From: Calvatia gigantea
Taxonomy: Eukaryota; Basidiomycota; Agaricomycetes; Agaricales; Lycoperdaceae
Direction: 5' to 3'
DNA length: 64,000 bases
Assembly (NCBI GenBank): GCA_025093985.1
Contig: JACAAK010000013.1
Coordinates: 496,001 to 560,000 of the forward strand
In this document: positions 14,002 to 28,121 of the stretch, one piece after another
How positions within the stretch are numbered: the stretch's first letter is position 1
Layout: every line of letters begins with the position of its first letter
Notes under the pieces: model-generated
Databases searched by the model: none
Told to the model about the DNA's origin: nothing
Seen by the model: the letters and a program-made list of their open reading frames with translations, nothing else
Program-made: the position numbers and the translations under genes

Positions 14002-17000
14002 TTTAGTTGTCTTGTCTGGGTTTTTTGTTTGATGCTTTTTTGTGTTTTCTGCCCCCCTTTTTATGGATATCCTCCAGATGCCTTTTTAGGTAATCTTGTA
14101 TGGCATCCTTTGCATTCTCCAAATTGGACTCCACTGTCCACATATCTTCCTCATTGCTGTACCCCTTTCAGTGGACTAGGAATTGATAACCCCTTCCTTA
14201 TTTTCATTGTCTGCAGATCTCCTCTACTTCATATTCTTCTTCATTGTTGATGATCACTGGATCAGGTGCTGATGGTTTTTTTTGACTCAGGAACTCTGCC
14301 TGGTGTGCTGGTGTCAGGAGCTGTTCATTGAATACATCATGGATGGCCCATCCATCTAGTAATGTCAGCCAATATGCTGCTTTCCTATCTTTTCCTTAAT
14401 AAGGAAAGGTCCATACCGTTTTTGGCCTAGCTTCTTTGATGTTTGATTGGTATGGATATTGGTGTTCTCCAACCATACTTTATCTCCTATTTGATATGCA
14501 TTGGCATGGGTTCTACCATGGTCATGCTGCTGTTTCATCTTTTCTTGGTATGTCTGTAGTGCTGATGAGGCATTGTCTCGGGTGGCCTGTAATTGATCCA
14601 GGAATGCTGTGGCAATGGAATTGTTTGTTGTCGGCTTATTCTTGCCCTTCCATGGATTTCTTCTGTAGTTTAGGAAAAATGGCATTTCCTGTGTTCCTCC
14701 ATGTTGCTTGTCATTGTACTGGAATTCTGCGATGGGGAGCCATTCTGCCCAGTCGTCCTGGTCATAGTTGCAGTACAGGCGGATATAAGTTTCCACTTCT
14801 CTGTTGATGTGCTTGGTTTGTCCATCTGTTTGTGGGTGGTATGCTATTGATAGATTTCATTCAATGCCAAGTCCTTTGAATAACTCCTTGGTGAATTCTG
14901 ATGTGAATTGAGGTCCTCGGTCACTGAGTACTTTCCTCGGTAATCTGTGTAACTTCCATATTTTGTCTTGATATATCTTTGCAATGTCTTTAGATGAAGC
15001 ATCTGTGGTTGTTGCTGAGAGTCATATTATTTTTGTGAAATGGTCCACAATAACTAGTATTGCATCTTTTCCTTTAGACTTAGGTAGTGGTCCAATCATA
15101 TCAATACTGATTTCTTCCCAAGGCCCATTTGGTATTGGTAGGGGATGTAGTGGTGATTTGAGCAGCATCGTTCTTGATTTGTTCCTTTGGCAGGCTTGGC
15201 ATCCTCAAATATATCTTTTTACATCCTTTTGTATTGATGGCCACCAGTAGTCTCAGCTGATCAGTTCTGTCATCCTGTGTTGTTCTGGGTGTCCTGTGTC
15301 TAGGGCATCATGGTGCTGTATTAGGATTTCTTCTCATAGTTTCTGATTAGGCGGGATGTATGCACTATTCTGTTTGTAGATAACTCCGCCATCTTCAGTG
15401 AGCTGGGATCCTTGCTTTTTTAGCTCAGTTAGGACTGTTGTTTCTCGTTGGGTTCGGCTTCAAATTCATTCTAGGAAGTTTGGTTTGATGAACAATTCTG
15501 CTTGTAGGAGTACTGTGTTGTCTGTGCTTTCTGTCTGTAGCCAGCTTTCTCAGATCATAGTGACTAGTTTATCTTCTTGCCCTTCTGGCATTTGGTGGAT
15601 TCGGGATAGCAGGTCAGCTTTCGTGTTTGTTTTTCCAGGTACATGTCGTAGTGTGAAGTCATAGTCTTGTAGTCACAGATACCACCATGCTTGTTATCCA
15701 TTTAACTTCTGTGGTTTTCGGTAATACTTGAGGTTCTTGTGGTCAGTCCAGATTTTGAATCTTTCTTCAGCATCTAGGAGGTAGTGTCTCCATTCCTTCA
15801 GGGTGTGGATGATGGCTAACAATTCCTTGTCGTATATTTCATAATTCTGTTCTGCCAGTGACAGTGTTCGTGATGTGAAAGTGATTGGATCCCATTTGTC
15901 TTCTTATACATAACTGTGAAAGTACCCCTCCTAATGCATAGTCCGATGCATTGACTTCTACTCTGAATTGGCCATGTCTTTGTGGCAATGTCAGGACAGG
16001 TTCTTCGGTGATATATTTCTTGAGTCAGTTGAACGAGTCTTGGTGTTCTTGTGTCCATTCCCATGTGGTTACCCCCTTGAGTTTGTTTAAGGGTCCCACA
16101 ATCATACTGAAGTTTTTGATGAAATGTCGATAGTAGTTTGCGAAGCCCAGGAACCTTTCTACCCCTTTGGTGTTTTTGGGTTTGGGCCAATTTCATACCA
16201 ATTTCACTTTATTCTCTTCTATTTCAATTCATCCATGTCCTATCCGAACTCCCAGCATTGGGATTTCTTCTGTGTTGAAGATACATTTGGTCCATTTGAA
16301 GCATAGATTGTACTGGGCTGCTCATTCTAGGAATCGTATTGTCCACTCCTTTAGTTGCTCCTTAGTGTCTCCCAGGATGGTGAAGTCATCCATATAGTTT
16401 ACGATGTCTCCGTTTTGTAAGAGGTCATGGAAGATGCTTGTCATCATTCTGGAGAACATTCCTGGTGAGTTGCTTAGGCCAAAATATGTACATGACTGTT
16501 GGTTTGAAGATTCCTTCATTGGTGAGGAAGGCGGCTTTCCATTCATCTCCTTCTTTGATCCTGACGTTGTTGTATCCCCAGATGATGTCCAGCTTGTTGA
16601 AATATTTTGCTTTTCCAAGCTTGTCAATTACTTCACCAATTCTTGATAATGGTGTTTTGTCTTTGATCACCATGTTGTTTAGTCGTCTGTAGTCTTGGAT
16701 TAGCCTTTTGGATCTGTCTTTCTTTGGGATGAAGAATGTTGGTGCTGCATAAGGGGATTTCGATAGTTGTATTTGTCCTGATTCTAGGTTCTCCTTGATG
16801 AATGACTTGAGCTCATCCTGTTCTTTGACTGTCATATTGTACATTCCTGCACTTATTTCTTTTGGGGCATCTTCGGTTAGGACTATCTCATGGTCCCATT
16901 CGGTTCATTCTGGGAGCTTGTCAAATGTCGTTTTGTTGAATAAGTGTATAAACAGTTGTACGTAGTCTGGTAGGTCTTTTGGTTTGGTCAGGTCTGGTTC

Positions 17001-17522
17001 ATCTTCTTCTTCCCATAAGTCTTCCATAGTAGCTATGCTTTGTATTTTTTTGGTGATAGGAATGTTCTGATGGGGAAATTGGCAGCCTGGTGGGCATCAG
17101 GTGAACTTGATTTCTCTATTGTTCCAATCTACCTCCAGGTTATGTTTGACTAGCCAATCATGTCCTAGGAAGACTTCTGCTCTGTCCTGTAGTTGTATGA
17201 CTGAGGCCTCAATTTGTTCCTTATGTCCCTGGATGTCGATGTTGATCATGGTTGTCTCCGTTACTCTTCTGCCTTGATTGGGCATTCTGTCTGCGTTTAG
17301 TACCAAAATTTGTTGTTCCAGTTTCCAGATGGGGAGTCTTTCTTCATCTACTAGTTTTTTGCTGATGCTGCTGGTTGTGCATCCTGAGTCTATGATGGTG
17401 TTGACTGTTATTTCTTTTCCTGCTGTTTGTATTTTTCCTTTTAGATTCAGTTTGCACTTTCTTCTCTGAGGAATCGTGTAGAATTTGTCTGATATCCTAG
17501 ATACAAGCTTTTTGACTCTCAA
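14002..17522 (-). pseudogene. Element B pol
   Basis: The same domain order as in element A. The protease motif IIDSGCTTSSIS is near 17375, NYMDDF near 16385-16400, and integrase and chromodomain follow toward 14100. A 4-bp insertion (TGTA) at about 16486-16489 shifts the RT frame relative to A. CGA at 16683-16685 is intact where A has TGA, whereas TGA at 16905-16907 stands where A keeps CGA, so the two copies decayed independently. Confidence 0.8.
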
Positions 17523-18658
<1,136 letters not shown>

Positions 18659-18737
18659 ATACTAGCTTCTGGATTACTCCTGTTCAGGCCTGTTTCAGCC
18701 TACTCCTTGCAAGGCAAGGTGGGGACACTTAACCAAA

Positions 18738-19041
18738 TGTTACAACCTTAGTCTAAGTAAACCTCAGGTTGCAACTTTAGGCTAAGACTTGAGGGCAAGT
18801 AAGGGGAGAGAACTAGGTGGTTAAGCATACCAAATACAGGAGTGTGTATGTATGCTTAAATACAGTGGGCATCCAGTTGAATGGATGGAGGTACTACATG
18901 AAATGTCTGATGATAATGGCGTGGTAGTGCTATGAGTCAATACTCAGAGATTGCTAGGCTAGAATAGACGAAACAGGCATGATGTAGAGGTGGAATGTAG
19001 ACAAGTACAGATCAGACAGGAATAGTCAAAAGTTCACAACA
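18738..19041 (-). repeat. Element B 5' LTR
   Basis: It is 304 bp, TGTTACAACC to GTTCACAACA on the plus strand, nearly the same subtype as 5375-5680. The base after it is already FunK1 coding sequence. Confidence 0.9.
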
Positions 19042-19731
19042 CATGGAGTGGCAGGTCTCTTGTTTTTCAGTTTCAAAAACCAGTCATAAACCAAGGGAAG
19101 GATGTCATAGCAAACAAACTCAATCAGGTGTGATGGGTCCTCAGGTCACAAAACTTCATCCAGCTTGGTTGCAACCTCTAACCCTTGTATAGTGCTCAAC
19201 ACTGTGTTGCAGAGGTCAACCAATAGTTTGTAGCTATCCTTTTCTGTGAGACCACTCTTCACACTGATTGCCAAGAGCAGTCAGTCCATGCCTCACATCT
19301 GGTTGATGGTCAACTTACTAGCTAGTCAATGCTTGTTGAAGCATACTATCCTTACATGGCTCTGCAATAATGCCTATGACAGAACTCAGGATATCATTGC
19401 CATTGTGTTTATTGTCCTTGGCTACTCTCTCAAAGAAATCAGACAGAAGTTTCTGGGGGGTGACCTTAGGGACATGATCATCCATGTCTTCCTTAGCCCT
19501 CTGCTTAAGATCCTATGTGTTTCTGAAGTTTGACTTTCAGTATATTTGATACCACAGAATATTCAGAACTTACATATGGGACTTCTCATTGTGAGAAATG
19601 TTTGCTGATGTTGTTCTGAAGTTGTGTGGTGATCCTATGCATGGTTCAACTGGTGCATCCAGGTTGGGAGGTGGCACAGTGAGTCTCCCACAGTCAGGTG
19701 CCCCAGCTGCCAGTTGTGGTTTGGACTCCAT
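19042..19731 (-). pseudogene. FunK1 kinase, N-terminal remnant, CpG-free
   Basis: Exon 1 from ATG 19731, exon 2 and part of exon 3 of a FunK1 gene are collinear with 49214-49850 on the other strand. Aligned by eye, every CpG of that copy is TpG or CpA here. Arg and other codons are therefore changed throughout, and the frame is broken by the LTR at 19041. The first two introns are still recognisable. Confidence 0.75.
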
Positions 19732-19811
19732 ACCATGTGTGTAATTGGCAACTCAGAAGCTGAAAAGGTCTGATGGAGTGGGTATTAGAAAAAATCAGTC
19801 AAAGCTCAGTG

Positions 19812-19819
19812 TTTTTATA
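19812..19819 (-). promoter_or_regulatory. TATA box of the FunK1 unit (19042 copy)
   Basis: On the minus strand TATAAAAA lies about 80 bp upstream of the start at 19731, at the same place as in the copies at 36226 and 49214. It contains no CpG and survived the decay. Confidence 0.5.
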
Positions 19820-21668
19820 ACAATGCAAGGCTCATAATTGTTGTGTGGTGGAGGCATGTCCCATGTGGCCACAGTTTGGGGCTTGAATTGTAAGACAGGC
19901 CATGTCCAATTGCTTCTGGGTTCAAAACAAAGCAACAGCCTTTGCCATTGTGCAAGGAATTTGGGTTCCTGTGCCCACCCAATAACCAATAACTCAAATA
20001 TGGATAAGTGACTCAGAAATTGCTACACACCACCAGAACCTGCCACAGGCTCCTTCTGATCTCACCTTGTGTTTTCTGCAGCCCTTGATGGCAGGCCCAC
20101 ATAACTTGCTGTCCCTCTAGTGAAAGGGTTTAATTATGAGCATGAAAAGAAGACATTCAGGAGAATGCTAGATTGTGGCTGTAGATCCACAGATGGATCA
20201 ATAACTTATCAAAGAATGACTGACCCACACTTGCCAGTGAGGTCTACAGATGCATTATCAGGTCCAAAATTCCCAGCCAACATAATTTAAGTCAGCAAAT
20301 GATGATGCCTATTCTTTTTCTGAGGCCCAATGAGACCCTGTTGCAATTGTGGTTTTAATACAAACCCAGACAGTGGGACATGATTTACATACATAACAAT
20401 AAGTCAATGATCCAAGTTCAATTCAAAAGTTGTCTGTGTTTCTGCTCTGGACACCTATCCTGGTGGTGGGGTGCATGTCACTCGAGCATAGAGGGAACCA
20501 ATTTAGTCCAAATTTTTGAGTGACGAAATTTTGCACTCGTATTTTGAAGCACAATGAGGTCGAAAATATTTCCCATATTCGCCACCTCAGGCTAGGTTTC
20601 CCACATACAATGCCATCCCTCAGGTACTCGGATGCCCAGTGCAACAACATTCCTGAGGAGCTGGAAGTGATGGTGTGGACTTTGGCATTGCTAAGGATAT
20701 TGAAGTGACGTTGTGGGTTACATTGGAGTGCACATGTTGTGATGGAGTTGCTTTTTGATGTAGGCCGAACTATCAGGAGATTTTTGTATAATAAGTACTC
20801 GGCGATTATGATACCTGAGGTAAGCCATCCCCGATTTGACTCCCCACTGCTAAGGCCAATGATCTCCTCAATAGATTATTCTGCATACATTGTTTGAAAC
20901 TTGTAATTCAACAATTCAGGGTTTCGAGAAATATATTCGCGACAATGTGGAACGTTACTCAAGGAGACTGAACGAACCAAAGAAGATCGTTAGTGTCCAT
21001 TAGGATTGAATGATAAGCATTTTTGTGGCTCAACAATCCCAGGCGACTGGTGAAGTGCCGGGGGGTGCCAGTGAGGGCTCAACGATGAAGTTGGTGAGGA
21101 GGGAGCCAGTGGGCTGGCTGTGTACACATCCCCTGCATCCGAAACCTTGGTTGAGCTAGTTTTTCTTCAGTAGTGAGTTTGTGTAGACCTTCTCCGAAAA
21201 GATTCTCCGTGCTTTTGCGAACCCAGTATCAGCAAAATCTGGAGCGTCATCTCAATACACCTTGAAAGCTGCTTAAGCCAAGAAAAACTGGTGTAAGCCA
21301 GCGACTGCCAAAACCTAGCAACTCCCACTATACCTACCTTCACCGTCTTCTGCGCAGCTCGCATCGGATAAGTTAGATGACCAGATTGGATTACAGAGGT
21401 ATTATACAAACAGGGCTGCAACGTTGCTGCGACTTCACTGCCTCCGTTACTACAAATTACAATGAATTCAAATATAAGAATTGCACCTCGAACCACTCCC
21501 AAAGCAATCTGCAAACTTGCTCACACAATCCAAGCCGGCGAGAACAACGAAGAACAACGATACAGTATCTTAGGACCAAAACGAGCGCCGGGCGACATGT
21601 CCTCTCAATTCCTACAGTATCATGAACAAGTGAACATGTATAGCAGGTCAATCTATCACTTCAGCCTC
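19820..21668 (-). repeat. Conserved FunK1 upstream block
   Basis: There is no intact gene. The DNA is homologous to the upstream regions of the other FunK1 copies (for example 48150-49200 reversed). It includes a coding-like stretch at 20650-20423 on the minus strand (words EYLRDGIVCGKPSLRW, RIWEIFST) that recurs in the other blocks. CpG is absent up to 20482 and then reappears abruptly. Confidence 0.5.
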
Positions 21669-24127
21669 TCACAGATTCTCGGCGAAGTCCCCCTTGATAA
21701 ACCTGAGCACGCCCTTCCAGACTTCATTGTCCTCCGGTTCCTGCCAAGTTGCATCTCTCTCCTCCCATGCATCTATGATCTCAAGCTTTAGCCAACGCAT
21801 AAACACCTGGGCAGACTTGTACAAGCGCTCAAATCCTGGACGAGCCTTTTTCTGTGACATCTGACGTAAAAAGTTTCCCCTCGCATCGGCGGTGTGTAAT
21901 GGTTGATGCCATTTCCTGAGAAATTCCAAATTCTCGGGATGGTCAAGGCAAATGTAATCCAGACACCAACCAAACGACTCTAGATCATGCCGGTATTTCC
22001 GAGTATACGGTTTGTCAGAACCCTCAACCAGTTCAAGAGCAGCAAATGGGAGCGTGCCAGTCCGTTTTCCTTTCTCCGCGGCCGTATCTCGCTGAATGTG
22101 ACGTGATGTGGCAAGGTCCCAGTCGTTCATAACCCCCATAACCTTGTTAGCCCCATCCGCGTTCCTTGTGCGGTACATCAGATTATAGATGCTTACATCC
22201 CCATGCTCGTACCCCGCCTCCCACATCTCATGATGAGCTAAAAATTGGTATTAGCACATCCTACCCTACAGAGACCAGATAAAACTCACCCATCAGACAA
22301 TCCAGCCAGACTTGAGCTACCTGCTTGCTTTCCGTTAATGAAGTGATGTCGTCCAACGGTTCAAAGACAATGATCCGACGAATCCGGTTACGTCCCTTCC
22401 CATAGTCCTCGAAGTGTATGCGAATGTCACTGGTTGGGCTTCCGAAGTCCTCAGCATGATGGATTATGGGAAAGTGGTCCTTTGCACTGGTTCGCTGCCC
22501 CTCATAGATAAAGGATTGCTCCTGAAGCCGCCAAACTTCCGGATGGGATATTTTGACGACCACAAGTTCCTCAGAGGTTCCATTGCCCAATTTCCCCCGA
22601 AGCACCATCGTCCCTCGACCGTGCAAGGTGACGCGATGGCAGATTGGTCTGACTGTCATATCGATCTGTAAGGTTTTACCGCCCTGGAGGCAATACTCGA
22701 TCTGGCCATTCTTAGGATAGAGTTCAGTTGCGATACCCCAGTCCGCGAGGGAGAATCGAGAGAGAGCGACGATTGAAGCAACGAATAAGTCAAAATCTTC
22801 AACAATCTTGAATTCTTTAGTGGAAATCGTGGACTGCCGATCAAACCAGCAGATTTGCACAGTATCATCTGGAAGTACGGCGTCATGCGCTGGGGGGATG
22901 ACGGAAAAAAAGGACACACTTTTGATCTTGATTCCGACATTATGTGTTACGTATGGTCCCCGAGAGAGAAATTCACAAGCATAGTTGCCGAGCTGCGCAA
23001 AATGAGCATTTGGTGCGTTTGACGATGCATGAGATCCTGATGGTGTTCTTAGGCTGGTGTATTGTTGAGAGCTTGGAGCCCCGAGCCTACTCGAGGCGGA
23101 CTTCCGCTTGAGGAGAGAGCCTTGCAATAAAGCTCAGCTACGACACAAATGGCCGAGAAAAACACTCACTTGCTGAAGCCCCTGACACCCGCGATGATTC
23201 CGACTCTTGTCCCGGCAGAGATTGCACGCTGTTACGGTTTTGGCCAGATCCCCGTTTCCATTTCACTTCCATACAGCCAAGCACGTCCTTGATCCTAATC
23301 CTGGGAACGTTTGTATCGGCCTTGGGTGCATCACTGGGATCGAAAGAGTGACCCTTCAAACTCGTTTGGCTGACTTCGTAGTCCTTGATGGCATTCTTCA
23401 ATACAATTAATATGTCGGGTTTGAGAGTTAGTGAACGCGGGGCTACGGATCTTCCTTTCTTTGGTTTTGAGAGCCAGTCGTAGGCCAGGGGAAGGGTATC
23501 GTAGCGGACAAATTCGATCAAGTGGGATGGGTCCTCAGGCTGCAATACTTCATCTAGGTTGGTCGCAATATCTGCCCGTATCGTGCTTAACACTTGGTTA
23601 CAGAGCTTTACCAACGGTTTGTATGCAGTATTCTCCCTAGGGCCGCCCCCGTTGACGCTAACCGTCAAACGGTAGTTAGTTTATGTCTCCCGCCCGCAGC
23701 TTGTCAGCGATGGACTCACTATTCGTTCAACGCTTGTTGTAGTATGCTGCCTTGACATGACGTTTCGACAATACTCCTAACTTGATTTAAAACGGCGGTG
23801 CCACCGGAATTATTGTCCTTCGCTACCCTCCCGAAGAAATATGACAGGAGTTGCTCGGGGGTGGCTGAGATGAAACAATCATCCATGTCTTCCTTGACCC
23901 TCTGGGTAAGGTCCCCCTGGCTCCTGGTGCCCGTGTTTGGGTCAGTCCAATTCCATATGAATGATAATCACTACTCACGGGTAGGACTTGTCGTGAAATG
24001 TTGCACCTCCTGTTGTCGCAAATCTGTGTGGTGTTCCTATGCGCGGTTCGACTGGCGCAGCTGGAACCGTGGGCGGTTCCATTGGTCTCTCACGGTCAGG
24101 TGCGGTGACCTCATATCGCGCTTCCAT
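21669..24127 (-). CDS. FunK1 fungal-specific protein kinase, intact
   Basis: I place five exons at 24127-23979, 23923-23720, 23657-23170, 23120-22290 and 22237-21669, with GT-AG introns of 49-62 bp; together they give 746 codons plus TGA without a break. Early residues (VRYDTLPLAYDWLSKPK, DVLGCMEVKWKR) are the typical FunK1 leader. The N-lobe Lys is in VVVKISHPE, the catalytic loop is HGDVSIYNLMYR, the metal-binding motif is DWD (DFG in most kinases), then GTLPFAALELV and YRHDLESFGWCL. FunK1 (Pfam Pkinase_fungal) is a family expanded in mushrooms, presumably Ser/Thr kinases; targets are unknown. This is the only copy in the window I can splice without damage. Its TATA position is degenerate. 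Confidence 0.85.
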
Positions 24128-25890
24128 AACTCGTGTGGATGGTGATCCAGAAGAAAAACTCGAGAGAGGTGGTTAAGTTCTGAAGGCCTGAACTTGAAGG
24201 AGTAGTTGTTGGCAACAACCCGAGACTCAGCCCCTGGATTTCATGCCAGCCTCATGATTTATTTTTGTCAGGTGCACGTCCCACATGGTTGCGGACTGGA
24301 ATTGCGAGACAAGTCACGTCCAATTGTTTCTATTCAAAACAAACCAACAGTGGTGGCCCTCCTTGCCGTTGTGGAAGGAATTTAAGTTTTTGCGCACATC
24401 CGGTAATCGATCACTCAAATACGGATAAGTGGCTCAAAAACTCTTGCACGCCATCAGAACCCGCCACAGGCTCCTTCTAATTTCACCTTGTGTTTTCTGC
24501 AGCCCTTGATGGCGGGCCCGGCATAACTTGTCGTCCATCTCGTGAATGGATTTAACTATGAGCATGGAAAGGTGACATTCGGGAAAACGCTAGATTATGG
24601 ATGAAGACCTTGTTGCAGTCGCGATTTGAATCCAAACCTCTCTCGTGTGAATGTTTTGGCACGAGCCTGCTGGGGCAAACCCGGACACGGTTGTCAGAGT
24701 GCTTCGATTCGAGAGTTCCTGCTCCGGACAACTACCCTAGAGGAGGGGGGCATACTACATGTCACTTCGGCATGGACGAAACCAGTTTAGTGCAAAGTTT
24801 CGAGCACCAAAATTCACACCGTATTCGCCATCCCGGCCATATTCCAAAAGGCCAGGCTTCCCATGTACGATACCGTCCCTAAGGTATTCGGCGATGACAT
24901 TCATGAAGAGCCACACGTGCGTCATGGACTTTGCTGTCGCTGAGGATATTGGAAACGTCGTAGAAGGACCGAGGGCGATCCCAATTTGGACAGCTTGCTC
25001 AAAGTAATCCTTGGGGTGACCAGAAGTAGAACGCGCACAAACGTGGCCTGCAGGGAAGGAGAATAATTGATCTTACGCCTTTATGGAGCTCGAAGGTCAG
25101 CCCCCCAGAGGATAGACCCAGGGAGACACCAACGAAGAAGCAACTTTGAGGTTCAGGAAAGGATCAGGGATCCCGGGCCACGAGCATCCAGAAAGTAGTT
25201 TCAGCGGGACAACAAAATGATGAGTCTACCGACTTGGGCTCGCTGAACTATCATTTGTGTTGAAACGGCAATATTTTTGGTGCGAATGTTTGTCGAGATA
25301 CACAAATGGAGGTCAGGAACGTGTAAGTTGTGATTCCTTTGAACTCATCCAGACAACCGATCCCTACGAAGCAGGATCTGTAGGCTTTGGAAACGCAAGA
25401 AACCGTCCAAAGATCAAAAGGGGAACGTACATGATGCAGGTCGAGTTCTTAGAACGTTGGTGGAGGAGAGGGAAGTCGTTTGAAACAGCGTACCTTTGCA
25501 CGGTTGTCGGGATGAATACCGTCAACTTAGCAAAATACGCACGCCCACAGTGTAGTTGCTTTGTACTGCCGCTCTAGACGTTATCAACCAACATACTGTA
25601 CCTTTCCACTCTAGCGAAGTTGAGTAATTTCAATGGGTATGCCGGACAGGGACTGAACACCGCCAGCTACAAAGGATGTCGGAGTTAGGCCTTTGAGTTC
25701 CTATAGAGTAGTGGCGGGTTCTGTTTCTTTATCACCGCAGCCACTCCTTTGTCCAACTCATACAACATGACCTATTCGACGACTAAGAACGACTTCACAC
25801 AAAAAGTGATCTCAGAGATTCCTATTAATATTTTTGTTGCAGAGCCTTGTGAATAACAAATGTATAAAGTGAGCCTATCTATCGCATGGG
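24128..25890 (-). repeat. Conserved FunK1 intergenic block
   Basis: About 1.7 kb between two kinase copies. It matches 47516-49213 in inverted orientation along most of its length (for example GTCGGAGTTAGGCC at about 25679 against 47708). The coding-like scraps are not open. No independent gene is supported. Confidence 0.5.
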
Positions 25891-25894
25891 CATC

Positions 25895-28118
25895 TCAAAG
25901 GTTCTTGCTGAAGTCGTCCTTGAGAAAATCGAGTACGCCCTCCCAAACTTTGTCGTCGTCTGGTTTTTGCCAGTTGTCGTTCTTGAACTGAAACAAGTCT
26001 ACCACCTCGAATGTGAGCCAACGTATAAGCACCCGGGCGGACGCATATAAGCCGTCGAATCCCGTACGAGGTTTGCAATTTGCCATGATGCTCAAAAAGG
26101 CAATCCTCTCAGCGTAACTTCGTCCTAAAATATGCCATTTCCTAAGTAGTTTAAGATTTCTTGGGGCAAGAGTCATCAAGGCAGATGTAAATCAGACACC
26201 AACCAAACAACTCCAGATCATGCCGGTATTTACGGGTATATGTGATGCAGGACTGATTCGAGGGCGGCGAATGGAAGTGTGCCCGTCCGCTTTCCTTTCT
26301 CCGCAGTTGGGTCTTCAACAGTATTGGGGCAAGTAGCAAGATCCCAGTCGTTCAGGATCCCCGTAATTTCATCAGCTCCACTCGCGTCCTGTTTTGCAGT
26401 ACATCAGATTGTGGATGCTTATATCGCCGTGTTCATATTCCGCCTTCCACATCTCATAATGAGCTAGGGACCGATGTTAGCATTCCTTTCCGTATGGACC
26501 ATAGGAGGGCTCACCCTTCAAACAGTCCTTCCATACCAGAGCAACCTGCTTGCTCTCAGTCGGTGAAGTGATGTCGTCTAACGGTTTGAAAACGATGATT
26601 CGACGTATCCAAGCACACCCTTTCGTACGGTCCAAGCGCACACGGATGTTGCTAGTTGGGCATCCGAAATTTTCGGCATGGGAGACCGTGGAGAAGTGCT
26701 GCTTGCTGTCAGTTTGCAGCCCCTTATCAATAAAGAATCGCTCCTGGAGTCGTCGGGTTTCCGGATATGATATCTTGACGACCACAGGTTCCTTGGAGAC
26801 GTTGGTATCCAGCTCCCCACGAAGGACCATCGTCCTTCGATTGTGCAAAGTTATGCAATGGCAGATTGGCCAGACCGCCATATTGATCCGCAAAGTTCTA
26901 CCGTCCTGAAGGTGATACTCGATCTGGCCATCCTTAGGATAGAGCTCGGTTGAAAATACCCCAGTCCGCGAGAGAGAATCGGGAGAGAGCGACAATCGAA
27001 GAGACGAATAAGTCGAAATCATGGTCCATCTTGAATTATTCAGTGGGAATCATGGTCTGGTGGTCGAACCAATAGATTTGCACAGTATCATCTGGAAGCA
27101 CTGTATCATGCATTGGGGGAGATGAAGGGAAAAAAACAACAATCTTAACCCTGATCCCAATTTTATGTGTTACGTATGGTCCTCGCAAGAGAAACTCACA
27201 AGCATAGTTTCCATGCTGTACAAAATGGGCGTTTGGTGTATTTGACGATGCACGAGATCCCAATGACGTTCTGCTGTATTTTTGAGAGCTAGGAACCTCG
27301 AGCCTACTCGAAGCAGACTTCCGCTTGCGAGAGCCTTGCAACAAAGCTCAACTCAGCTACGATACAAATGACCGAGGAAAACGCTCACTTGGGGCTCCTG
27401 TCACTTGCGTTGATTCTGACTCTTGGTTCGATAGGAAACGCGCACTGCCGAGTCCCCTGCCGAGCCAACGTTCCCGTTTCACTTCAATGCAGCCAAGTAT
27501 GTCCTTGGCCCTTATCCGGGGACCAATTTCATCAGCCTTGGGAGCATCACTGGGATCAAAAGAGCAGTCCTTTAAGCCTTCCTTCTTGCCCTTCAACATC
27601 GCTTGGTTGTCCGTGTAGTCCTTGAAGGCATTTTTCATCATGATCAATATATTGGGTTTGAGAGTCAGTGAACATGGAGCTGCAGGTTCCCTTTTCTTCG
27701 GTTTCAAAAGCCAGTTGTATACCAAAGGAAGAGTATCGTAGCGGACGAACTCGATCAGGTGGGGATGGATCTTGAGGCCGTAGTAGACCATTCAGCTTGG
27801 CCACAACCTCCGACCCTTGTATCGTGCTCAACACTTTGTTGTAGAGGTCAACCAATGGCTTGTAACTATCCCTTTCTGTGAGACCACTCCTCACACTCAT
27901 TGTCGAAAGGACATGAGTTCATGCCTTATACCTGGTCAACGGTGGACTCACAAGCTGGTCAATGCTTGTTGTAGTGCGCTATCTTTACACGGCTCGGGAA
28001 GAATGCCCATAACAGAATTCAGGATGTCATTGCCTTTGCGTTTATTGTCCTTCACGATGCTCTCAAAGAAATCGGACAGAAACTCCGGGGGGGCTGACTG
28101 TGAGGACGCAATCGTCCA
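25895..28118 (-). pseudogene. FunK1 kinase, frameshifted and 5'-truncated
   Basis: A close relative of the copy at 45110-47515, in inverted orientation. All domains are recognisable: leader, hinge, N-lobe (VVVKISYPE), catalytic exon and C-tail ending LDFLKDDFSKNL. Frame is lost by an extra base near 26160, a deletion of about 8 bp near 26240, and other indels near 26950 and 27770. Exon 1 and the start of exon 2 are missing because the copy is joined at about 28118 to an unrelated gene. Non-functional. Confidence 0.75.
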
Positions 28119-28121
28119 TGA

